A stretch of 35,088 nt of DNA from Thioalkalivibrio sp. HK1 (GCA_000583135.1 JFBG01000039.1:1-35088); one strand, 5' to 3'; positions 9,427 to 18,397 are shown, counted from the first letter of the stretch. The notes: generated by a model not told the origin, from the sequence alone. Program-made: numbers and translations.

Positions 9427-9442
9427 TTTGATCACAATCAAA
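9427..9442. promoter_or_regulatory. Palindrome upstream of the helicase, possible operator
   Basis: TTTGAT-CACA-ATCAAA is a perfect inverted repeat with 6-base arms. It lies 76 bases before the helicase start, within AT-rich sequence where its promoter is expected. No clear -10/-35 pair could be assigned. The symmetry fits a dimeric repressor site, but no dedicated regulator gene is nearby. Confidence 0.3.
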
Positions 9443-9588
9443 TCTCCTTCTATTACTATCACGGAAACCAATGGGGGCTTACATGGCAACGAATCAAAAT
9501 AGGTAGTGAGGGATATTCCGGTTGGTTTTCGAACCTATCGACGGTCACTCCTAGGTGCTTGCGATGGTCACATCGGCGGCGCGGAAAC

Positions 9589-9634
9589 AACCATCCCTTA
9601 CACTTCGTAACGCTCTTTGCCCGAAGGGATGGTT
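9589..9634 (-). terminator. Hairpin downstream of the transporter operon
   Basis: AACCATCCCTT (9589-9599) and AAGGGATGGTT (9624-9634) are perfect 11-base arms around a 24-base loop. On the minus strand the stem ends in GGTTGTTTCC, a weak T-rich tail. It lies 113 bases after the permease stop and 240 bases before the helicase start, so it could end transporter transcription. The long loop makes it atypical. Confidence 0.4.
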
Positions 9635-9746
9635 ATCAATAGAGATTTCACTCGTTGTATCACTCGATCGATAAGGGGAATCATTCGAGGCTTCTTCCGA
9701 ATTCGAACATGAGCGGGATATCTTTTGGACGCTTGGATGTTATGGG

Positions 9747-11279
9747 CTACTTACGCGCCCCCTGAACGATGCGATCCAAAATCATCGCGCAGAACAGGAT
9801 CGAAAAGCCTGCCAAGATGCCCTGTCCCACGTTGGCGTATTGCAGGGCTTCGAGCACGTCCTCGCCCAAGCCCTTGGCGCCGATCAAGGATGCGACCACC
9901 ACCATGGCGAGGGAGAGCATGATGGTTTGGTTGATGCCGGCGCGGATCGAGGGGGCGGCGAGCGGTAGGTCGACTCGGGTGAGCAAATACCATTTGCCGG
10001 CGCCGAAGGAGATGGCGGCTTCGCGCACGCTTTCGGGCACGCCGCGCAGGCCGAGGACGGTCAGGCGCACTACCGGGGTGCCGCCGAAGATCATGGTGGT
10101 GACCACCGCCGCCGGTTTGCCGGTGCCGAAAAAGGCGATGACGGGGATCATGAATACGAAGGCGGGCATGGTCTGCATGAAATCCATGATCGGCTGGATC
10201 ACGGCGTAAAGCCGAGGTCTGCGGGCGCAAAACATGCCAAGGGGGATGCCGATGGCAATCGATAAACAAGCCGCGGTGCCGAGCAAGGCCAAGGTGGTCA
10301 TGGCTTTGACCCAAAATCCGAGCAATCCCATATAGGCCAAGAAGGCGCCGGTGAAGATGGCGGTGCGCACGCCGGCGGATAACCAAGTGAGCAGGACGAT
10401 GAAGGTTGCGATCACGATCCACGGCGTTTGCACGAAGGTCAATTCCAAGGCATCGAGGATCAGGCGAATGCCGAGGGTGATCATGTCGAAGAGGGTTTCG
10501 CCGTGCTTGACGGCGGCTTCGAAAAAACTCTCCACCCCGGCGATGCTGACAAGCCGAATGTCCGGGTCGGTGGGGAATACCGAGAGCAGGTCGAACTGTC
10601 CGGGATAGCTGTAATTGAGCGTGGCGGCGCCGACGATCAAGATCATGAATACCGCGCTGACCACGATCTGCTGCACCGGAAGGCCCGATGGGACGCCGGG
10701 ATCCGACAGCCATTGGGAGAAGCGGGCTTCGAGGGCGGTGTTGGCCACGACCGCCTGAACGAGTTTGATCAGCAATAGCAGCACCAGACCCGATAGCGCA
10801 ATCCAGATCGCTTGGTCTTCCAATCGTTGGGCTTCGGCTCTTATCCCTCCGATCGCCCCTTCGAGGGAATCGACGGCGCGCTGATAGACCGCCACTTTCT
10901 CGGAGCCGCTTTCGATCGCCGCCTCGAGTTGCCGGCGGCGCAAGTCGAGCGTGCCTTCGATGGATGCGATCCGCGTGCGCGCATCCGCCGCCAAATCGCC
11001 GAAGAGTCCGCGCGCCAGATAGACGAAGGCGACGGTCTCGACGACCAAGAACGGCAACGCCCACTTCCATAATCCACGCGCCCCGAACCAGATGGGGCCG
11101 AAGAGTCCGGCAGCCCAGTTGAAGGTCGGGTGGAAACCTGCTTTGTCGCCGATCTCTTCGAACGAGGAGGCATACCACTTCGGATTCGTGCGCACGAATT
11201 CCTCGACCCGTGCTCTTCGATCCAAGCGATCTCGGCTTGCAGGTGCCGGTGTTTCGCTTTGTTCGCTTTGTCCGGTCAT
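9747..11279 (-). CDS. Quaternary-amine ABC transporter permease with extended N-terminus
   Basis: This 510-residue protein ends in a ProW/OpuAB-type permease domain. About 270-500 contain multiple membrane helices, IPLGMFCARRPRLYAVIQP, QTMPAFVFMIPVIAFFGTG and the coupling-loop region VPESVREAAISFGAGKWYLL. The first 160 residues are unusual. FNWAAGLFGPIWFGARGLWK resembles the membrane motif of DUF2628-like proteins, and about 95-150 form a coiled coil rich in Arg, Glu and Ala. The ATG overlaps the ATPase stop by four bases (ATGA), so translation is probably coupled. The role is membrane channel for import of glycine betaine, proline betaine, choline or a related amine; the exact substrate cannot be read from sequence. 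Confidence 0.88.
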   Translation of the reverse strand: MTGQSEQSETPAPASRDRLDRRARVEEFVRTNPKWYASSFEEIGDKAGFHPTFNWAAGLFGPIWFGARGLWKWALPFLVVETVAFVYLARGLFGDLAADARTRIASIEGTLDLRRRQLEAAIESGSEKVAVYQRAVDSLEGAIGGIRAEAQRLEDQAIWIALSGLVLLLLIKLVQAVVANTALEARFSQWLSDPGVPSGLPVQQIVVSAVFMILIVGAATLNYSYPGQFDLLSVFPTDPDIRLVSIAGVESFFEAAVKHGETLFDMITLGIRLILDALELTFVQTPWIVIATFIVLLTWLSAGVRTAIFTGAFLAYMGLLGFWVKAMTTLALLGTAACLSIAIGIPLGMFCARRPRLYAVIQPIMDFMQTMPAFVFMIPVIAFFGTGKPAAVVTTMIFGGTPVVRLTVLGLRGVPESVREAAISFGAGKWYLLTRVDLPLAAPSIRAGINQTIMLSLAMVVVASLIGAKGLGEDVLEALQYANVGQGILAGFSILFCAMILDRIVQGARK

Positions 11280-12370
11280 GACACTTCGGTGCCTTCGATC
11301 ACGGTTTTGAGGATATCGCCGCGGGTGATATGCCCGATCATCCGGTCATCCTCCATGACCGCGATGGGGGCGTCGTTCTCGATCGCAAGGTTGATCAGCG
11401 TGCTCAGCGGGGCGTCGGCGGGCACGCGTTGCGCATCGTCCGGCGGCACGGCAGCGGCGGCGACGCCGGGATCGTCCTTTAGCGGCTGCATCACCGCCCG
11501 GGCACGAACCACCTTGAGCCTTGAGATGCCGGCGACGAAGTCCGCGACATAGTCGTCCGCAGGGTGCATGACGATATCCTCGGCCGCCCCGGTCTGCACC
11601 ACCCGCCCGTCCCGCATGATCGCGATGCGATGACCGACACGCACGGCCTCGTCGAGATCGTGCGTGATGAAAATGGTCGTCTTCTTCAATATCTTCGAAA
11701 GCCGGACGAACTCGTCTTGCAGCTGCCGCCGAATCAAGGGATCGAGCGCACTGAAAGGCTCGTCCATCAGCAACACGTCCGGGTCCGCAGCCAGAGCACG
11801 CGCAAGACCGACACGCTGCTGCATCCCTCCTGAGAGTTCGTGGGCGAATTTATTGCCCCAAGCCCCCAGCTCGACGACCTCGAGGATCTCCCCGGCCTTG
11901 CGCAGCCGTTCGTTCTTCGGGATGTTGCGGATTTCAAGCGGCATCGCGACATTGTCCAACACCGACCGGTGCGGCAAGAGTGCGAAGTTTTGAAACACCA
12001 TGCCGATCTTTTGATTGCGGAATCGCTGCAGCGACTTGCCGCCGAGCCCCATGATATCGGTGCCCTCGATCAAGATCTTGCCCGCCGTGGGCTCGAGTAG
12101 CCGGTTGATATGGCGCACCAAGGTGGACTTGCCGCTGCCGGACAAACCCATCACGCAGAAGATCTCTCCGCGCCGCACTTGCATGCTGACATCGGCGACA
12201 CCGACGACCGCGTTGTACTCGGCGAGCACCGCGGCCTTCGACAGGCCACGTTCCAAGATGGCCTGCAATGCGACCTTCGCGTTATCCCCGAAGATTTTCC
12301 AGACACCGGAGATGTCGACGACGACATCCTCGACGGATCCGGTCGCACCGCCCGTTCGCGCATCGGACAT
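11276..12370 (-). CDS. Quaternary-amine ABC transporter ATP-binding protein with CBS domain (ProV/OpuAA type)
   Basis: The product has 364 residues. Walker A GLSGSGKST is at about 75-83, signature LSGGMQQRVGLARAL at about 179-193, Walker B VLLMDEPFSALDP at about 199-211, followed by the switch TTIFITHDLDEA. The C-terminal tail (from about 295) carries one CBS-like half (APIAVMEDDRMIGHITRGDI), used in this family to sense ionic strength or nucleotides. ProV/OpuAA proteins commonly have two CBS halves; here the second looks divergent. I chose the ATG at 12370. A GTG at 12397 is in frame but lies inside a stable hairpin. It is the second gene of the operon, 125 bases after the binding-protein stop. 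Confidence 0.9.
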   Translation of the reverse strand: MSDARTGGATGSVEDVVVDISGVWKIFGDNAKVALQAILERGLSKAAVLAEYNAVVGVADVSMQVRRGEIFCVMGLSGSGKSTLVRHINRLLEPTAGKILIEGTDIMGLGGKSLQRFRNQKIGMVFQNFALLPHRSVLDNVAMPLEIRNIPKNERLRKAGEILEVVELGAWGNKFAHELSGGMQQRVGLARALAADPDVLLMDEPFSALDPLIRRQLQDEFVRLSKILKKTTIFITHDLDEAVRVGHRIAIMRDGRVVQTGAAEDIVMHPADDYVADFVAGISRLKVVRARAVMQPLKDDPGVAAAAVPPDDAQRVPADAPLSTLINLAIENDAPIAVMEDDRMIGHITRGDILKTVIEGTEVS

Positions 12371-12384
12371 GGCGTTTCCCGTAT

Positions 12385-12421
12385 CGGATAACGGCACCGC
12401 GAGCGGCGATGCCGTTATCCG
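12385..12421 (-). promoter_or_regulatory. Strong hairpin between binding-protein and ATPase genes
   Basis: CGGATAACGGCA (12385-12396) and TGCCGTTATCCG (12410-12421) are perfect 12-base arms around a 13-base loop. There is no T-run after it on the minus strand, so it is not a standard terminator. In binding-protein-dependent transporters, such intercistronic stems often protect the upstream mRNA and give more binding protein than membrane parts. Here it ends 15 bases before the ATPase start and could also limit its translation. Confidence 0.6.
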
Positions 12422-12495
12422 CCTTGGGCCTTTGACTGACTCACCGGCCGAGACTGGCCAACCCAGTCAAGCCGGCCGACTCGTCCGCCTCGATC

Positions 12496-13461
12496 CTACA
12501 AACCGAGCCAGCCGTCGACACGCTCGGAGTTGGCCTCGACCCACTCCTTCGCGACATCCGCCGGATCGCGGCCATTGCCCGATATCTCGAAGGCGAAGTT
12601 GCTGACATCGTCCGCGGTCAGCGCAAAGCCTTGGAGAAACTCGAAGATGGCGGGCGAGCGATCCGCAAGGGAGTTCGACCATGCGATCTGCACGTTCTTG
12701 AGCGCGTCCTTGGTGGCGACCATCGACTTTTCGAACCAATCGGCCGAATCCGAGGGCTGCACCATGACGTATTTCGCCGGATCGTAAGTGGGCTCCGTGA
12801 GCATCTTCACATCGAACATGTACCAAATCGCGTGCGGCTTGTAGCAGTAGAACGCATAGCCCTCGTTCTTGGCGATGGAGTCCTTGACCCGCGCGGTCTT
12901 CACGCTCTCCTCGGCCCGCACCGGCTCGATGAAATCCATCAGCCCGTAATCGCGCACCTTGACCTCGTTGACATTGGCCGAAGCCCATCCCGGAGCCCCG
13001 ATCCACATCTCCCCCTTGCCGTTGCCGTCGCTATCCATTTTCATGGCGACATCGGGGCGGCCGAGATCGGCGATATCGGTGATGTCATTGGCCTGACCGA
13101 ATTGCTTGGAGACGCAAAAGCCCTGATTCCCTTCGTAGGAATTTTTGGACAGACTCACCGTGCCCGCACCGTCGACATATTTCTTGGTGAAACTCTCTTG
13201 GTTGGGCAACCAGACATCGGGATGCACATCGATATCGCCTTTGCCTTGGTCCATCGCCTGAAAAATCGTGGCGTTGGTACCAGGAACCAGCTCCGCCGTC
13301 CCCCCGATACGCGATTCGACCACCACCTTGAGCAAATTGGCGATGGCCTGCGCCCCGGTCCAAGACGGCACCCCGATACGAACGGTTTCACTGGCCACCG
13401 CTTGGCCCGCAGCCAAAGCCGTGACCAAGGCGAGCGAGAGCGTTCTCAACGTGTGTTTCAT
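12496..13461 (-). CDS. Quaternary-amine ABC transporter substrate-binding protein (ProX/OpuAC type)
   Basis: The product has 321 residues. The frame is open further upstream, but the ATG at 13461 has GGAGGAAAGG directly before it and begins a clear signal peptide (MKHTLRTLSLALVTALAAG, cleavage after AVA). The mature part is OpuAC-like: VRIGVPSWTGAQAIANLL near the start, DIDVHPDVWLPNQ, GEMWIGAPGWASANVNEV and the C-terminal DPADVAKEWVEANSERVDGWL. Several Trp and Tyr residues (for example in SWTG, APGWAS and AIWYMF) fit the aromatic cage that holds a quaternary ammonium group. It is the first gene of a three-gene operon and is periplasmic. Glycine betaine, proline betaine, choline or TMAO are all possible ligands. 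Confidence 0.9.
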   Translation of the reverse strand: MKHTLRTLSLALVTALAAGQAVASETVRIGVPSWTGAQAIANLLKVVVESRIGGTAELVPGTNATIFQAMDQGKGDIDVHPDVWLPNQESFTKKYVDGAGTVSLSKNSYEGNQGFCVSKQFGQANDITDIADLGRPDVAMKMDSDGNGKGEMWIGAPGWASANVNEVKVRDYGLMDFIEPVRAEESVKTARVKDSIAKNEGYAFYCYKPHAIWYMFDVKMLTEPTYDPAKYVMVQPSDSADWFEKSMVATKDALKNVQIAWSNSLADRSPAIFEFLQGFALTADDVSNFAFEISGNGRDPADVAKEWVEANSERVDGWLGL

Positions 13462-14299
13462 TCCTTTCCTCCTCACAAGGTTTATCCGAGTGCCGCAATC
13501 ACGCGGCTTGTTGTTGTTATCCACCAAACGACTCGATGGGTGGGCGCCTAAGTGCCAAGGTAGGCGAAAAGCACCTCGGGCGGGTCTTCCATCGGCACCG
13601 AAAACAGGCCGACCGGCCAAGGAACCATCGCCCGACTCGGGCACCTGACAGCCCTTGCCACCACTACCGACCCGATCATACCCCGGCAAGGGTACACCGG
13701 ATCGAGCGGAAACGAGCACTTCGAAGGCTCTCGGGCAAGCCGGGGTGCGAGGCCGGGGCCAGTGGAAACCGACTCATGGTTCATACTCTCTCACGACGAA
13801 AGCCTCTCTTGGGGTACCTTGAAACCGACCGCGGAGACGATATGCGAACGGATCAAAGAACATCCCTTGGCGGCGAAGCGATCAGAAAAACACCCGGCGA
13901 AACATCGAGCCAAAGGGCACCGATTTCTCGGTGAAGGCTCTCGTCAATGATTGGGTGAATCGATCACCGAAATCGTTTCCGAGAAATTTCGACTCCGAAC
14001 ACGAAACAACATCGCGCTTCGTCGATGGATCATCGTCCCCCTTGCCCGATCGACCCATGGCATCAACGAGATCGAGTGCTGTCAATATCGACAGAGGAGA
14101 ATTCATAATCTGCACACTATCTCAAGAATAGATATAAAAAATCATCATTTTCAATGATCACAAATACTCCTCTCATCGATCGCTTACTAATTCCTTTTGT
14201 GCTGCCATCCATTAATCTCTATTGACAATTTCGACAATCATTTCTCTGACACACATGACCATTCTTTCACTCTTCTTAATAGTTCAGTATCGAGCAAAA
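13462..14299. other. Gene-free stretch: transporter leader and spacer
   Basis: About 840 bases without a convincing gene. The first 260 (13462-13720), upstream of the binding-protein gene, are GC-rich and read as structured leader, with an inverted pair CCCTTGCC/GGCAAGGG near 13650-13690. I recognise no known riboswitch consensus. The rest is plain spacer that becomes AT-rich from about 14100 up to IS copy C. Confidence 0.5.
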
Positions 14300-14843
14300 G
14301 TCAGCGCTCGACATGACGACGATCACTTTGAGTACCCGTAAGATTGGCCGCCGTCTTCACGGCTATCGACCATCTCTCGGCGAACTGCTTCGGGCTGCAC
14401 GTGGCCTGAGCGAGGCACGCGCATCAAAGCGTTGGAACCCATCCACCTAGGGAGTGAGAGATCGCTTCAGAGACATCGGCAAAGACATCGCTATGGGCCT
14501 TGCCCATCCGCCACAACGATGGGTCGCAGTCTGTCAGCCGCGCCTCCCAAGACGAGATCGGTTGGTTGGTAATCGGACTCGTCGCCATCCTTCATTCACT
14601 AACGTAAGGCAACGGCTATGCCGAACGATTCATCCGCATATCTAAGTAAAACCTGTTCTGGCTGGAAACGTGCTCATGCATCAAGGACTTTCAACGAACC
14701 ATCTGGCGATTCAAAAATTTGTACAACAAAAGATGGGTGATCGAAAGTCATGGGCATCGCTCGCCGATCCAGTTCATACGCGACGAGACGGGAAGAATCC
14801 CGATCATCGCCTGACCTGGGAAGTTGTCTCAATAATCCTAGAG
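14300..14843 (+). mobile_element. IS3-family element, copy C: 3' half only, degenerate
   Basis: This is the integrase-core half of the same IS as copies A and B. Matching landmarks to copy B are ATGACGACGA near 14312, the GGGTCGCAGT region (DNG motif, damaged), GGCAACGGCTATGCCGAACG (GNGYAERF) near 14600, then NLFWLETCSCIKDF, RWVIESHGHRSP and IRDETG. The right end AAGTTGTCTCAATAATCC (14821-14838) is the terminal inverted repeat. Stops interrupt the frame. There is no orfA and no 5' end. The element begins just where copy A stops matching, and both are on the plus strand. Confidence 0.82.
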
Positions 14844-15063
14844 CGCTAAACCGTCCAGATTTTCAGCCATTTCTTTTGCTTTGTTATCGCTTCCGGTATC
14901 AGGTAGCAAGGTAGCGATCGATGCCACATAGGGCACCGCCAAAGAATGGCATAACGGCCGAGTATGAAGGGGTGAAGAATGCCCTTTATGATTGATCTTC
15001 TCATACACAAAATGGATCGATGCATATTTCAGAAAGTAGCGACATCGATTAAACATTTATCAG

Positions 15064-15681
15064 TCATCGAAAATCTCCTTGAAATTCTCTGCGAAGATCA
15101 TCGAGAAATCGTTTCAAAGAATCATCGGCTCTCGCCGCCCGATTCAAATTCATTTCCGATACGATTTTACTCGCATGTTCGATACCGGCGATACTCGGAT
15201 CCGCCTCAGCTTCGATGTATGCGCCACTCAACAGCTTCTTATAAAAATCACGCTCGCATTTTTTCTCGGGGGCATCAAACCCTCTTTCGAACACTTTTTT
15301 GAAGGCTGCACTATCAAGCAGCAGCCAACGCTCTATATGAGGATCAGGAATCGCACAAACAACTGGCGGAACAGTATTTTTGACGATGGAAATCTCCTTG
15401 GAGCGCTGATTATACCCCTTGCAATTCGCATCCGTGACAACTACCACCAAATCTGGCGATATCGCTTGCTCTCTCACATTACGAAGATATTGTTTCGCTT
15501 CGTTCACCACTCTACCATATCCTCCATAAGTACTACGCCATTCTGTCTTAACCTTGACATTCTTCTCCATCGAGATACGCCAGATCAACCCTTCGATCAC
15601 TACTTGGTGGTATCGATCTTCTCCGAAAGCGGAGATTAGTTTGGAAGATTCAGGCGATTTAGGCTCCTTGATCCTAGCCAT
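15064..15681 (-). CDS. TOPRIM-like partner protein of the adjacent ATPase (DUF4276-like)
   Basis: The product has 205 residues from the ATG at 15681, with GGGGAG upstream; the longer open frame lies inside the ATPase gene. The start overlaps the ATPase stop by eight bases (ATGGCTAG). An acidic GED motif at 20-22, the strand-Asp motif DLVVVVTDAN (77-86) and IPDPHIERWLLLD (111-123) fit the TOPRIM-like proteins paired with AAA_21/OLD-like ATPases, where the acidic residues bind metal for DNA or RNA cleavage. The family assignment is by motif pattern, not a search. It probably acts as the nuclease half of a two-protein OLD-like complex with the gene upstream. Confidence 0.62.
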   Translation of the reverse strand: MARIKEPKSPESSKLISAFGEDRYHQVVIEGLIWRISMEKNVKVKTEWRSTYGGYGRVVNEAKQYLRNVREQAISPDLVVVVTDANCKGYNQRSKEISIVKNTVPPVVCAIPDPHIERWLLLDSAAFKKVFERGFDAPEKKCERDFYKKLLSGAYIEAEADPSIAGIEHASKIVSEMNLNRAARADDSLKRFLDDLRREFQGDFR

Positions 15682-17035
15682 TGAAATCTCCCCGCAATAT
15701 CCTTTCCGAAACCCTGAGGGATTCGGAGTCATCCTCATCTACATTATCATCTCTGTCAACGGATGGCAGATCATCAGAGAACCAGCGACCGAGTGAGCCG
15801 AAAGCGGAATATGGCTCTATCCGAGTACCTTCATCGCCCTTGGTGACAACAAAAAGCGATTTTTTCGGCACGCAGTCCACGAATATCGGCGAATGAGTGG
15901 CAATGATATATTGGGAACGCTCCGTAAAAATCGCCCGAGTCTTGAGCAAGTCGGCTACGAGTTGAATGCGACTCGGATGAATCCCATTTTCCGGCTCTTC
16001 CAGCCCGACCAAGGAAGGTGGTTGTTCCGCTCCTCCAATAGCAAGCAGTGCCAGCATCCGCAAAGTACCTTCCGAGAGAATTCGATTTGAAATCGACACG
16101 CCATCCTTCACAAGATTCAATTCGACATCTCCATGATTATCGAGATAAACTTCGATACCTTCGACTTCCGGAAGTAAAAATTTCAAACTTCTTTCTATGG
16201 CACCGAAATGACGCGGCGATTGCCCTTTCAGGGTATACAGATAGGCAGGTAGATTTTCACCCATAGCACCGATATTCCACGCAGGCTTGAGTGGATCGGG
16301 AGTACGCATACGCTCTAGGGGTTCGAAGTGGAAAAAATTCCAGCTCGCAATCTCCTGCCTCGCCGCCGTCAAATATGGATATAGCGGTGGATAATGGGGT
16401 TGCGAAAGAGCGCTTTGATCGAATCTAATGCTCTTCACCATCATCGTATTCGGCTCTTCCTTGGTTACTATAAGTCGACCATCATTCGATTTTTTTCTAG
16501 TGAAGATGAAAGTATTCTTGAAATCACCTCTACCACCTAATGGCTTACCCTCGGCATCAAGGGCCACCAACCGCTCATCTGCCAACTGCAATCTAGCGGA
16601 ATTCGGCAATACTTCGACTTCGATACGATATCGTAAATCCCGCTTTTCGACAATATTTTGTACCTTCTTTGCATCCCTAGGCTTATCGAGTTCGGATGGC
16701 TGCGTCATATCTCTGATTTGCTTGTTGGTTGCATCGACAACAAAATCAGAGAGCGTAAAATCCGCCTCGATGCTGAAAGAGGCCGATTCTTGATTCCGCA
16801 CTCCCTTCAATCCCTCTCGAGGGTAAGAAAAGGATTCGAGCACCTTGCCGCGATAGGGAGGATAGAAGGCATGCCTGATTGTAGGGCCGATGGCGACCAT
16901 CGAAAGGAGCCGCAGTGCATCCAGAAAATTGCTTTTCCCGGCAGCATTCGGGCCAAAAAGAACCGTGAGCGGCTGCAACCGCACATCGACATCGCGCAGC
17001 GACTTGTAGCCCTTGATTCCGATGCGATTCAGCAT
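15674..17035 (-). CDS. AAA_21/OLD-like ABC-type ATPase
   Basis: The product has 453 residues; the start has GAGG a short distance upstream. N-terminal RIGIKGYKSLRDVDVRLQPL and Walker A GPNAAGKSN (28-36) are typical of RecF/SMC-like AAA_21 ATPases. The long middle insert is followed by the ABC signature-like LSEGTLRMLALLA (from 320), Walker B SLVGLEEPE (about 342-350, with NGIHP after it) and the switch His in ATHSP (379-383). Proteins of this layout are found in OLD-family nucleases and in many phage-defence pairs. Here the TOPRIM part that class 1 OLD proteins carry is on the separate overlapping gene. The upstream methyltransferase ends 80 bases before this start, so the three are probably one operon. 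Confidence 0.85.
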   Translation of the reverse strand: MLNRIGIKGYKSLRDVDVRLQPLTVLFGPNAAGKSNFLDALRLLSMVAIGPTIRHAFYPPYRGKVLESFSYPREGLKGVRNQESASFSIEADFTLSDFVVDATNKQIRDMTQPSELDKPRDAKKVQNIVEKRDLRYRIEVEVLPNSARLQLADERLVALDAEGKPLGGRGDFKNTFIFTRKKSNDGRLIVTKEEPNTMMVKSIRFDQSALSQPHYPPLYPYLTAARQEIASWNFFHFEPLERMRTPDPLKPAWNIGAMGENLPAYLYTLKGQSPRHFGAIERSLKFLLPEVEGIEVYLDNHGDVELNLVKDGVSISNRILSEGTLRMLALLAIGGAEQPPSLVGLEEPENGIHPSRIQLVADLLKTRAIFTERSQYIIATHSPIFVDCVPKKSLFVVTKGDEGTRIEPYSAFGSLGRWFSDDLPSVDRDDNVDEDDSESLRVSERILRGDFNG

Positions 17036-17115
17036 TTCTCGTTCCTCAACCAGATACCTGACCCCGATCTGCCGGGATTCTACTCAAGATCGAACTCATT
17101 CGTACGATTTGCACT

Positions 17116-18006
17116 TCACCGTCTTCTCTTCGCTTTCTCTACAACCGGATTATAGTGCGCCAAGCGCTTTTTCATGATACGGATCGCCACCGGATTCTCA
17201 TCGATGAGGGTGCAGTTTCTGCCATGCTTGGCCGCTGCTTCGCCGAAGGTTCCGCTGCCGGCGAAGAAATCCAGCAACCGGTCGCCGGGGCGGGAATGCA
17301 CTTTGACGATGCGTTCCAACAATCCGATGGGTTTTTGCGTCGGATAGGCGGTTCTTTCTCGAGAATTGGTGGGGACGATGGTATGCCACCATACATCCGT
17401 CGGGGTCTTCCCTCTCCTCGCTTTTTCCGCTCCCACAAGGCCCGGTGCCATATAGGGGATGCGATCCATCGCTTCGTAGTTGAAGGTGTAGCGTTTGGGA
17501 TCTTTGGCATACCACAGGATATTGTCATGTTTGGCTGGCCAGCGACGCTTCGAACGACCACCGTAATCGTAAGACCAGATGATCTCGTTCATGAAAGACG
17601 AGCGTCCGAAAATCTGGTCCAGCAGCACCTTGCAATAATGCACCTCTTTGGAGTCGATATGAAAGAACAACGAACCGTCATCTCGTAGCGTCCGATAAGC
17701 CTCGCATAATCTCGGTTCCAAAAAATCCAGATATCGATCACCGAAGGCATCCGAATAGCAGGCCTCGCTCAAGTTGACGGTACGATAACGTTGGCCTTGG
17801 AAGCCGATGCGATCACCATCCTCGTCTTTAATAGTACGGATTCTGACTCGTTTTTGATCCTTGCCCGTATTGAACGGAGGGTCAATGTAGATCAACGCGA
17901 TGGAAAGATCCGCAACGGAGGGTAGAACCACCAAATTGTCGCCGTGAATGATGCGCAAATCGTTACTGGCACTGGGTTTCGCTGCCGAAAAATTCTGCTT
18001 GGACAT
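17116..18006 (-). CDS. Beta-class N6-adenine/N4-cytosine DNA methyltransferase
   Basis: The product has 296 residues from the ATG at 18006, preceded by TTGGGAG; an in-frame TTG at 18021 is less likely. The catalytic motif IV is DPPF (42-45) within LIYIDPPFNTG. The SAM-binding motif I, DFFAGSGT, lies near the C-terminus (about 246-253) after TQKPIGLLERIVKV. This IV-before-I order defines the beta class, and DPPF points to adenine N6 more than cytosine N4. Between them lies the target-recognition part, with SYDYGGRSKRRWPAKHDNIL. No restriction endonuclease gene is adjacent; the next genes are the OLD-like ATPase and TOPRIM-like protein. It could be a solitary methylase or mark self DNA for those neighbours. 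Confidence 0.88.
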   Translation of the reverse strand: MSKQNFSAAKPSASNDLRIIHGDNLVVLPSVADLSIALIYIDPPFNTGKDQKRVRIRTIKDEDGDRIGFQGQRYRTVNLSEACYSDAFGDRYLDFLEPRLCEAYRTLRDDGSLFFHIDSKEVHYCKVLLDQIFGRSSFMNEIIWSYDYGGRSKRRWPAKHDNILWYAKDPKRYTFNYEAMDRIPYMAPGLVGAEKARRGKTPTDVWWHTIVPTNSRERTAYPTQKPIGLLERIVKVHSRPGDRLLDFFAGSGTFGEAAAKHGRNCTLIDENPVAIRIMKKRLAHYNPVVEKAKRRR

Positions 18007-18397
18007 ATCAATGGCTCCCAATTATAGGATTAGACAAAAGCGTTATTTCTCTTCTATCATCCTATCGGAATTGAAATATGGCTCTTTGAAATCTCTTTTC
18101 AATTTTCGACGAGAGATAGAATCTCTTATTAAAAATTCTCTCTAAAAGTGCAGCAATTATTTTTCATGACTATTCGATTTTTCAAATACCATCAAGTTAA
18201 TATGCCGGAATTCGAAATATAGTATCTGTTAAAAAGTCTCTAGCGATTGATCGATTTTACTTAGAGTCTTGGAGGTATTTCATAAATTCAGTCATTCAAT
18301 TTTATAAAATATCCGAGATGACCTGCTTGAATCGTCTCTGATTGAGTGATTGACTATCACATGATATAGTTTTCTCAAGGTGAATTTTCAATATGAT
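18007..18397. other. AT-rich intergenic stretch
   Basis: About 390 AT-rich bases between the 541-residue gene and the methyltransferase. A TATAAT lies just ahead of the methyltransferase ribosome site, but it is too close to the start for an ordinary leader and has no matching -35. No gene or strong hairpin was seen. Confidence 0.4.

Noticed and set aside
14838..15056. A 72-residue minus-strand frame ending NKAKEMAENLDGLAL next to IS copy C.
   Set aside because: No ribosome site or recognised family, and its stop lies inside the IS terminal repeat. It could be a gene fragment cut by the IS, but nothing supports a product.
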